A DNA stretch of 6,120 nt from Salinirussus sp. Lineage in GTDB: Archaea; Halobacteriota; Halobacteria; Halobacteriales; Haloarculaceae. Position numbers and translations under genes: made by a program. Position 1 is the stretch's first letter. Every line of letters begins with the position of its first letter. Below the pieces are notes generated by a model that had not been told where the DNA came from, made no database searches, and worked only from the letters and a program-made list of their open reading frames with translations. The DNA is taken from contig JAQCNN010000135.1 in NCBI GenBank assembly GCA_028275005.1, forward strand, positions 1 through 6,120. Direction: 5' to 3'. Positions 1 to 4,330 of the stretch are shown piece by piece.

Positions 1-16
1 ATAAGCTAACCGTACA

Positions 17-37
17 GTAAGTAGGGTTATCTCCGGC
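17..37 (+). repeat. Copy A of a 21-bp direct repeat with TATCTCCG core
   Basis: This stretch matches positions 2929-2949 at 18 of 21 bases; the shared part reads GGGYTATCTCCGGC. It lies about 95 bases before the start of the ferritin-like gene. The role is unknown; because the other copy overlaps a promoter, a regulator-binding site is the simplest inference. A start codon at 45 opens only a six-codon frame. Confidence 0.6.
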
Positions 38-83
38 AAAAATAATGCCAAAATACCATCTCTGACGGGGTTCATAACAAGGA

Positions 84-91
84 GTAATACG
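84..91 (+). promoter_or_regulatory. Possible TATA-like box for the ferritin-like gene
   Basis: The AT-rich AGTAATAC lies in GC-rich DNA. A haloarchaeal TATA box sits about 25-30 bases before the transcription start, so transcripts would begin near 113. That would give a leaderless GTG start at 114 or an 18-base leader before the ATG at 132. TTCATAA at 71-77 is an alternative box. The assignment is weak. Confidence 0.3.
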
Positions 92-131
92 CTCTACGTC
101 GGGACCACTGGGAGTGTCCCAGCCACCAACA

Positions 132-926
132 ATGACAGACATAGACGACCCACGAGCGTACGCGGAACGGATCGCGGAGTCGGTGAAAGAACAGGCGGAG
201 GGCGAGGGGAATTCCCGGCGGCAGTTCCTGAGTCGGTCGGCACTGGCCGGCACCGCGTTGCTGGCACTCGGCGGCGGCACGGGGTTCGCCATGGCCCAAG
301 AGGAGGAAGACAACGGTCCAGACGAACTGACAGCGGATTTCGACGACGTGGCGGGGACCGACATTGACGTGTTGAATTACGCACTCACGCTGGAAAACCT
401 CGAGAACGCGTTCTACCGCGAGGGACTCGAGACCTTCGACCCCGACGACTTCGAGAACGCTGAGGTGGTCCAGGACTACAGCACCGAGACCGACCAGTCG
501 GTGTACATGATGCTGGAGACGGTCGGAGAGCATGAAGCAGCACACGTCGAGGTTCTCACTGAGGCGATAACACTGCTCGGTGGCGACCCCGGGACCGAAG
601 CAAACTACGACTTCGGGGTCGAGACTGTGGGGGACTTCGTTGCGACTGCCAAAGTACTCGAAAACACGGGTGTCGCCGCCTACGCCGGCGCAGCACCGTT
701 CATCGAGAGCCCGGACCTTCAGGGGGCCGCCCTGTCGATCCACAGCGTCGAGGCCCGCCACGCGGCTTTCCTCAACAACATCAACGGCGAGTCCTTCTTC
801 CCGGATGCGTTCGACTCACCGCTCTCCCAACAGGCCGTTCTCGACGCCGTCGGGCCGTTCATTCAGTCGGGTAGCGATGAGGGTGACGAGGCGGCCGGCG
901 GCGACGGCGGTGACGGGGACAGCTGA
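132..926 (+). CDS. Tat-exported ferritin-like domain protein
   Basis: The product is a 264-residue acidic protein. Residues 28-33 (SRRQFL) followed by an Ala/Leu/Gly hydrophobic stretch form a twin-arginine signal, with likely cleavage after Ala-Met-Ala at 53-55. There is no lipobox cysteine, so a soluble extracellular or cell-surface protein is expected, folded before export. The mature part has the pattern of secreted ferritin-like (Ferritin_2, PF13668) proteins: LTLENLENAFY near 85-95, an ExxH at 135-138, a conserved Glu at 177 in LENTGVAAY, and a second ExxH at 207-210. These Glu and His residues are the expected di-metal ligands of a four-helix bundle. The last 16 residues are a Gly/Asp-rich tail. 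The true substrate of this family is not established; iron handling or oxidant protection is inference. An in-frame GTG at 114 would add six residues; ATG was preferred. It stands alone, without an evident operon partner. Confidence 0.92.
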   Translation: MTDIDDPRAYAERIAESVKEQAEGEGNSRRQFLSRSALAGTALLALGGGTGFAMAQEEEDNGPDELTADFDDVAGTDIDVLNYALTLENLENAFYREGLETFDPDDFENAEVVQDYSTETDQSVYMMLETVGEHEAAHVEVLTEAITLLGGDPGTEANYDFGVETVGDFVATAKVLENTGVAAYAGAAPFIESPDLQGAALSIHSVEARHAAFLNNINGESFFPDAFDSPLSQQAVLDAVGPFIQSGSDEGDEAAGGDGGDGDS

Positions 927-961
927 CCGCACCTACAAGACCCCATCCGGATTCTGTTCCA

Positions 962-966
962 TTTTT
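962..966 (+). terminator. Possible oligo-T terminator after the ferritin-like gene
   Basis: A run of five T lies 36 bases after the stop codon, inside a locally AT-rich stretch. Archaeal RNA polymerase can terminate at T-runs without a hairpin. The run is short, so this is tentative. Confidence 0.35.
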
Positions 967-1017
967 CATCAGTAATTGCACAGAGCAGTAGTGGGTCCAC
1001 CCTGTTACCTGCTGATA

Positions 1018-1034
1018 GTCTATGTAACGTAGAC
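1018..1034. repeat. 17-bp near-palindrome
   Basis: GTCTATGTAACGTAGAC is self-complementary except for one mismatched pair and the central base. It could be a binding site for a dimeric regulator or a stem in RNA. No flanking gene starts close enough to make an operator role clear. Confidence 0.45.
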
Positions 1035-1040
1035 GGCCTG

Positions 1041-1061
1041 TGAGAGGTGCATATCCTCTCA
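1041..1061 (+). repeat. Perfect 7-bp inverted repeat (hairpin)
   Basis: TGAGAGG at 1041-1047 pairs exactly with CCTCTCA at 1055-1061 around the 7-base loop TGCATAT. It starts seven bases after the 17-bp near-palindrome, so the two could form tandem stem-loops in RNA. It is not followed by a T-run, so a classical terminator is unlikely. Confidence 0.55.
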
Positions 1062-1487
1062 GTAATACTCAGCTGACTCCATCCTCCGCATTCAACACGC
1101 GATTCCCACTGTTTCATGCGCATTCTAACGGGGTCGAAGAACTCTACGCTGTTCCATACAACTCGTCTATATGTCCTGTTCTCCCGTCTCGCTTATCATC
1201 ATGTGTACGTGCATCGTAGTGCTTCTCGAGCACCTCTACACTCACATCGCATCTCACAATAACCTCGATGATGGGCACTTCGGTGCACCTCTCTTCCGTT
1301 GGGCCGCTTCACACTCCTCGATTACGCGATGATGTGGGCACCCGCCGAACGGTCGAGGGCGGGTCAGCGCGGTCGGACGCCCGGACACACAGCGTGCTCG
1401 GGTCGAGGGGGACAGCCGAGCCGGTGAGCCCTGTGGCGGCCGGCCCACCACGTTGCCTTTGTGTCTCCGCCGTGACCTATAGGCTGT

Positions 1488-1949
1488 ATGGCATCCGAGT
1501 TTGAATCGCGCTTCGACATCGAGTACGACGGGGAGATACCGTCTAGCGTCGACGAGGCAGCGCTCCGCCGGATGGAAGCAGTCGCGCACGCGCTGGACGA
1601 GAGTATCCGGATTCCGGGGACCGGTGTCAGCGTCGGTATCGACCCGGTCCTCGGTGTCCTTCCGGTCACCGGTGACCTGGTCAGCGCCGGTATCTCGCTC
1701 TATATCGTCGCCGAGTCCGCCAACCTGGGCGTCCCGTATACGACACTGCTGCGGATGGTCGCCAACATTGGTATCGACGTTGTCGGCGGGTCGATCCCCG
1801 CTGTTGGCACGCTCTTTGACTCGTTTTGGAAGGCGAACAGACGCAATGTCGGGCACGCACTGGCGGAACTTGCCGAGTCACACACCGAGGGCTCAAACAG
1901 CCGTGATGACACCGAGACGGCCGTCGACATCCCGGTGCAGGCGGACTGA
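1488..1949 (+). CDS. DUF4112 domain membrane protein
   Basis: This 153-residue protein matches the DUF4112 pattern well. Residues 28-41 carry RRMEAVAHALDESI, followed by IPGTG and a first hydrophobic turn with DPVLGVLPVTGDL (52-64). A hydrophobic helix SAGISLYIVAESANLGVP follows (66-83), then LLRMVANIGIDVVGGSIPAVGTLFDSFWKANRRN (87-120) as the second half. The two halves share a G-x-x-P-x-x-G turn and look like a diverged internal duplication. The first 26 residues and the tail after about 130 are acidic and polar, probably cytosolic. DUF4112 proteins are common in bacteria and haloarchaea and are predicted to associate with the membrane; no biochemical function is established. The ATG at 1488 is the only start that leaves the acidic leader and whole domain intact. 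The gene is flanked by long gene-free stretches and appears to be transcribed alone. Confidence 0.93.
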   Translation: MASEFESRFDIEYDGEIPSSVDEAALRRMEAVAHALDESIRIPGTGVSVGIDPVLGVLPVTGDLVSAGISLYIVAESANLGVPYTTLLRMVANIGIDVVGGSIPAVGTLFDSFWKANRRNVGHALAELAESHTEGSNSRDDTETAVDIPVQAD

Positions 1950-2004
1950 GCCGCGAGCCACGCCCCGGGTCCCTTTGTACACCATCCCGTGAGAACTTTA
2001 CTGT

Positions 2005-2020
2005 CGCGGAGATAGCCGCG
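2005..2020. repeat. Hairpin carrying element copy B (CGGAGATAGC)
   Basis: CGCGG at 2005-2009 pairs with CCGCG at 2016-2020 around the loop AGATAG. The 10-mer CGGAGATAGC at 2007-2016 is the reverse complement of GCTATCTCCG at 2938-2947 and identical to 2969-2978. It lies 55 bases after the DUF4112 stop codon. Confidence 0.6.
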
Positions 2021-2022
2021 GT

Positions 2023-2065
2023 GGGACACCGTTGAGGAGCATCCCTGCGTCCGTCAGGGTGTCCC
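2023..2065. repeat. 8-bp inverted repeat with 27-base spacer
   Basis: GGGACACC at 2023-2030 is the exact reverse complement of GGTGTCCC at 2058-2065. A shorter competing stem, CCCTG at 2043-2047 with CAGGG at 2055-2059, lies inside it, so two alternative RNA folds are possible. It directly follows the hairpin at 2005-2020. It could be the 3' end of the DUF4112 transcript. Confidence 0.5.
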
Positions 2066-2325
2066 GTTTGGCGTTGCCGGCCGGTACACCCCACGCCACC
2101 GCACTACTGCCGCCGGCCGGCGGCGCCCGTTCCTGCGTGCGTGACCGTACCGGGCACCGCCGCTGTTGCGGAGGGACACCGGACTCGGTACGGAGGAGGT
2201 CTCAGCAGGGCAGGCGGGCCGTCCCTCCGAACTGGGTGTGTCCACCTAACGACTGGCCGTCTCGGGCACGGTTACCGCACTACGACACCGACCCGCGGCC
2301 GACTTGATGTACCATGCTCAACTAA

Positions 2326-2331
2326 TACTTA
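2326..2331 (+). promoter_or_regulatory. TATA-like box for the zinc-ribbon gene
   Basis: TACTTA, within the AT-rich stretch 2320-2333, is centred about 31 bases before the ATG at 2360. This is the spacing expected for a leaderless or nearly leaderless haloarchaeal transcript. No ribosome-binding site precedes the ATG, which agrees with that. Confidence 0.55.
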
Positions 2332-2359
2332 GGAGACAGCCATACCGTTCTGTGTAATC

Positions 2360-2626
2360 ATGTTCAAACGGGTGAAGAGGGCACTCGGACGGGTAATACC
2401 ACTAACGGCTGACGAGCAGTCCGCCGGTCTGACCGGACGACAGAAGCAGGTCAACACCGATGGCGGGGCTGACCGGGTCGCCACAGCGGGGCGCGGAACG
2501 GTGGCCACCGAGTCACCGTCGTCCCTGTACAAGTGCCCGGAGTGTCAACGGGTGTACGTTGCCGCGGAGAAACAGACCTGTGGCACGTGTCAGACCTCGG
2601 TAACGGAGATAGACAAGTCGCTGTAG
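2360..2626 (+). CDS. Small zinc-ribbon protein with CPEC and CGTC knuckles
   Basis: This is an 88-residue protein of no named family that I can identify. The C-terminal third, residues 57-84, is a two-knuckle zinc ribbon: Cys59-Pro-Glu-Cys62 and Cys74-Gly-Thr-Cys77, separated by 11 residues including the aromatic VYV strand. These four cysteines would bind one zinc. Small CPxCG-type zinc proteins are abundant in haloarchaea and mostly uncharacterised; some affect growth, biofilm or swarming. The N-terminus (MFKRVKRALGRVI) is a basic amphipathic helix that may bind membrane or nucleic acid, and residues 18-56 are polar, Gly/Thr-rich and probably disordered. The start is supported by a TATA-like box about 31 bases upstream. 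It lies alone between two long gene-free stretches, 459 bases before another four-cysteine microprotein, and no partner gene suggests its role. Confidence 0.85.
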   Translation: MFKRVKRALGRVIPLTADEQSAGLTGRQKQVNTDGGADRVATAGRGTVATESPSSLYKCPECQRVYVAAEKQTCGTCQTSVTEIDKSL

Positions 2627-2928
2627 CGAGGGGGGCCACCTCCCACGGAGTGACGTCCAGTTTCTATCGTTCGTGTTGGCTTGTCGGTGAGACCGGTACG
2701 TGTCCGCCGTTCGGCGCGGACGCTTGCACCGCGCACCGACGGAGCAAGGCCGTGTCCCCCGGGTCACGCCCAGCAACGACCGTCCGGACCGGCGGGACAC
2801 TGGGTGGAGCGCGGCATGGAGGGGGGCGTATCCGCCGCCAGCACCCCGATGTGTTAGCCGTCGTTGCGCCGTTCTGACCAAGCGACGGGGGACACGGGAC
2901 AAACCACAGAGACATTCGTCTGGGTCAC

Positions 2929-2949
2929 GTATTTAGGGCTATCTCCGGC
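2929..2949 (+). repeat. Copy C of the 21-bp direct repeat with TATCTCCG core
   Basis: It matches positions 17-37 at 18 of 21 bases. Here the left part is a good TATA-like box (TATTTA, 2930-2935) and the right part is the left arm of the inverted repeat 2938-2978. Confidence 0.65.
2930..2935 (+). promoter_or_regulatory. TATA-like box upstream of the microprotein
   Basis: TATTTA is close to the haloarchaeal TATA consensus and predicts a transcription start near 2957-2963. That leaves roughly 125 bases of leader before the ATG at 3086, unless a second, unseen promoter lies nearer. An ATG at 2960 opens only a five-codon frame ending at 2977. Confidence 0.5.
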
Positions 2950-2978
2950 GGTCACAGCGATGACGTGGCGGAGATAGC
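2938..2978. promoter_or_regulatory. Two-site operator-like inverted repeat at the microprotein promoter
   Basis: GCTATCTCCG (2938-2947) and CGGAGATAGC (2969-2978) are perfect 10-bp inverted arms. Inside them GTCA (2951-2954) faces TGAC (2961-2964). The arm centres are 31 bp apart, about three helical turns, so two proteins would sit on the same DNA face. The left arm starts three bases after the TATA-like box and the right arm lies around or past the predicted transcription start, the layout of a repressor site. A cruciform or partial RNA stem is the alternative. The binding protein is unknown. Confidence 0.55.
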
Positions 2979-3069
2979 GGGACCTGTTCGGTCACCCCTC
3001 GGGAGGCGAGCGGGGGTCGACGACGGAAACCACCTGGCCACAGCGTTGCGCGACGTAGCCGGTGCCGCA

Positions 3070-3074
3070 GGGAG
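3070..3074 (+). promoter_or_regulatory. Ribosome-binding site of the microprotein
   Basis: GGGAG ends 11 bases before the ATG at 3086. It resembles the anti-16S consensus core and favours this ATG over the in-frame GTG at 3062. A ribosome-binding site also fits a message with a leader, as the upstream TATA-like box predicts. Confidence 0.4.
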
Positions 3075-3085
3075 CAAGACTACTG

Positions 3086-3202
3086 ATGGTAATAAAGACA
3101 ATCGAAAGCGCTGTCCGGTGCTCGGAGTGCGAGGGCCTGAATACGATAACCAGGGAGAACTGTATCTGGTGCGGCGAGGAACTGGAGCACGAGTACGGCT
3201 GA
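3086..3202 (+). CDS. 38-residue four-cysteine zinc-finger microprotein
   Basis: This frame runs ATG to TGA and was read directly from the DNA. It encodes a 38-residue, strongly acidic protein. Cys12-Ser-Glu-Cys15 and Cys26-Ile-Trp-Cys29-Gly form two zinc knuckles separated by ten residues, the spacing of small haloarchaeal CPxCG-type zinc proteins; the first knuckle lacks the usual proline. The product ends EELEHEYG, an acidic tail typical of haloarchaea. Cysteine is rare in haloarchaeal proteins, so four in a paired CxxC pattern within 18 residues is strong evidence for a real gene. A single bound zinc and a regulatory or protein-binding role are inferred from the family; the function is unknown. 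A GGGAG ribosome-binding site precedes the start. An in-frame GTG at 3062 would add eight residues that do not look conserved. It lies 150-160 bases upstream of the peptidase gene, which has its own promoter. Confidence 0.82.
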   Translation: MVIKTIESAVRCSECEGLNTITRENCIWCGEELEHEYG

Positions 3203-3332
3203 GTGTCGTCTATGGATCCGACCGGCGGACTCACACCGCCCGGGTGACAACCCCGGTTCGCGCCCGGGGTCCGGACCCGTAACCACGGGGACGGGGACTG
3301 CGCTACGGCCGGCACGTGTCCCGCGGCCGAGA

Positions 3333-3337
3333 TTTAT
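3333..3337 (+). promoter_or_regulatory. TATA-like box for the peptidase-DUF4350 operon
   Basis: TTTAT within GATTTATC is the only AT-rich patch in this GC-rich gap. Centred 30 bases before the ATG at 3365, it predicts a transcript beginning about there, so the 3365 start would be leaderless. The ATG at 3353 would then lie upstream of the message. Confidence 0.5.
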
Positions 3338-3364
3338 CTGCTCCGCTCCATAATGGCCAGTTGC

Positions 3365-4330
3365 ATGTCAAGTGAACGTGGCATCGCAGCGTCGAGTGTG
3401 ACAGTGTACGCCGTTGTCATCGCGGCGGCGCTTGTCACCGTCGCCGTGTTGGCCCCCGCACTCGCGAGTGTCGTACAGACGACGGAGGACGGCGACCCAA
3501 CCGTCTCCGTGATAACCCTCCGTGGCGGGACGGGTGACCAGAACGTCAACTCGGTCACCGAGGACCTCCGCGAGGCACGCACGAACGCGTCGGTCGAGGC
3601 GGTGGTCCTCCGGATTGACAGCCCCGGAGGACCGGTCGACTCGAGCGAGGAGTTCTACCTCGCGGTCAACCGGACCGCGAGTGAGATGCCGGTCGTCGCG
3701 TACGTCGAGGGCTCCGCCGCGTCGGGTGGGTACTTCGGTATCGCGCCGTCGGACGAGATACTCGTCAAGCCGAGTTCGACCGTCGGCAGTATCGGGGTCA
3801 TCGTCTCCGCGCCCCTCAGCGCGGTCGAACGGGCAGCACAGCAGGGCGAGACCTTCGTGCGGTCCGGCCCCGACAAGGCGCAGATCTCAAAGGACGGTAT
3901 CCGCGAGGACATCGAGGTGCTCCAGGCTGCGTTCGTCGGGACGGTCATGCAGCACCGCGGTGACGAACTCACCCTCTCCGAGGAGGAGGTCGCAAGCGGT
4001 GACGTCTATCTCGGCGCCGAGGCCGTCGAGAACGGGTTCGCGGACGACGTTGGTGACCTCGATGCCGCCATCGAGCGCGCAGCCGCCCTCTCGCCGGAGA
4101 TCGAGGGCGACCGGTACGACGTCGACTACGGGACGACGAGCTTCAGTCTCGGCGTCTCCGTTGACCTGGCGGACGTGGAGCGCGTCGACGGGAACATCAT
4201 CTACGTCGACAGGTCCGAGCCCGACCGGACCGAGTTCGTCCAGCCCGTCGAGTACTACGCAGTCTGGGGGGTCCCGGCGGCTCAGGCAAACGCCAACGTG
4301 ACCGGTGAGGGGGTGGTTCTCGGTGGCTGA
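3365..4330 (+). CDS. sppA: Membrane-anchored S49 (SppA-type) serine peptidase
   Basis: The 321-residue product is a signal peptide peptidase-like protease of MEROPS family S49. After a short polar N-terminus, residues 12-36 form one transmembrane helix; the catalytic part then probably lies outside the cell. The crotonase-like core shows SPGG (86-89), which shapes the oxyanion region, then GSAASGGYFGIA with the expected catalytic Ser120, then VGSIGVIVSAP, and SGPDKAQ with the expected general base Lys171. The 51-residue Ser-Lys spacing agrees with the short archaeal and Bacillus SppA enzymes, which use such a Ser/Lys dyad and cut residual signal peptides within or at the membrane. LGAEAVENGFADDVG (216-230) is the usual end of the domain. 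About 70 further residues, without a recognised domain, follow. An alternative ATG at 3353 adds four residues but lies before the predicted transcript start. The 3' end overlaps the DUF4350 gene, suggesting coupled translation. Confidence 0.9.
   Translation: MSSERGIAASSVTVYAVVIAAALVTVAVLAPALASVVQTTEDGDPTVSVITLRGGTGDQNVNSVTEDLREARTNASVEAVVLRIDSPGGPVDSSEEFYLAVNRTASEMPVVAYVEGSAASGGYFGIAPSDEILVKPSSTVGSIGVIVSAPLSAVERAAQQGETFVRSGPDKAQISKDGIREDIEVLQAAFVGTVMQHRGDELTLSEEEVASGDVYLGAEAVENGFADDVGDLDAAIERAAALSPEIEGDRYDVDYGTTSFSLGVSVDLADVERVDGNIIYVDRSEPDRTEFVQPVEYYAVWGVPAAQANANVTGEGVVLGG

Larger units (their letters stand above)
927..1487. other. Gene-free stretch, lower GC, with several small inverted repeats
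   Basis: No convincing coding frame exists here on either strand. GC over 961-1260 is about 48% by my count, clearly below the neighbouring genes; the last 150 bases return to high GC. It holds a near-palindrome at 1018-1034, a perfect 7-bp stem at 1041-1061, the palindrome AGTAATACT at 1061-1069 and a 5-bp stem at 1219-1233. It could hold a non-coding RNA, the long 3' end of the ferritin-like transcript, or remains of inserted DNA. No clear TATA box was found just before the following gene. Confidence 0.6.
1950..2359. other. Gene-free GC-rich stretch with inverted repeats near its left end
   Basis: All open frames here encode Arg/Pro/Ser-rich, basic products unlike haloarchaeal proteins, so none is called. 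The left part (2005-2065) holds two adjacent inverted repeats and element copy B; GGGACACCG occurs at 2023-2031 and again near 2173. The right end carries the promoter of the zinc-ribbon gene. High GC without a gene may mean a decayed gene, but I recognise no protein fragment. Confidence 0.55.
2627..3085. other. Gene-free stretch before the microprotein, with promoter and inverted repeat
   Basis: Open frames here are basic and Arg-rich, and none resembles a haloarchaeal protein. The first 300 bases show nothing I can name. The G-run and CCTCCC just after the stop at 2626 could pair weakly but lack a T-run. The right third holds a TATA-like box (2930-2935) and the inverted repeat 2938-2978, and then about 110 bases of probable 5' leader. 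GTG at 2965 opens a 105-codon frame that I reject. Confidence 0.5.

Noticed and set aside
72..761. 229-codon frame on the - strand
   Set aside because: It lies opposite the ferritin-like gene, which explains the codon pattern; the product has no recognisable domain and is a GC-rich antisense shadow.
1270..1290. GCAC-TTCG-GTGC mini-hairpin
   Set aside because: A four-base-pair stem is expected by chance, and no T-run or gene end is close.
1254..1856. 200-codon frame on the - strand
   Set aside because: It is mostly antisense to the DUF4112 gene, and the remainder is Arg/Pro-rich with no domain.
2032..2307. 91-codon + strand frame filling the gap before the zinc-ribbon gene
   Set aside because: It needs a TTG start, is strongly basic and lacks any recognisable motif, unlike haloarchaeal proteins.
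2604..2612. CGGAGATAG at the end of the zinc-ribbon gene as a functional element copy
   Set aside because: It lies in codons for Thr-Glu-Ile-Asp and lacks the wider repeat context, so coding may explain it; it is counted but not called as a separate site.
2627..2650. G-run pairing with CCTCCC as a terminator after the zinc-ribbon gene
   Set aside because: The loop would be too small for a full stem, the register is ambiguous and no T-run follows.
2965..3282. 105-codon GTG-start frame on the + strand, suitably placed for a leaderless start from the TATA-like box at 2930
   Set aside because: The product is basic and Arg/Gly-rich, has no recognisable domain and overlaps the much better supported four-cysteine microprotein in another frame.
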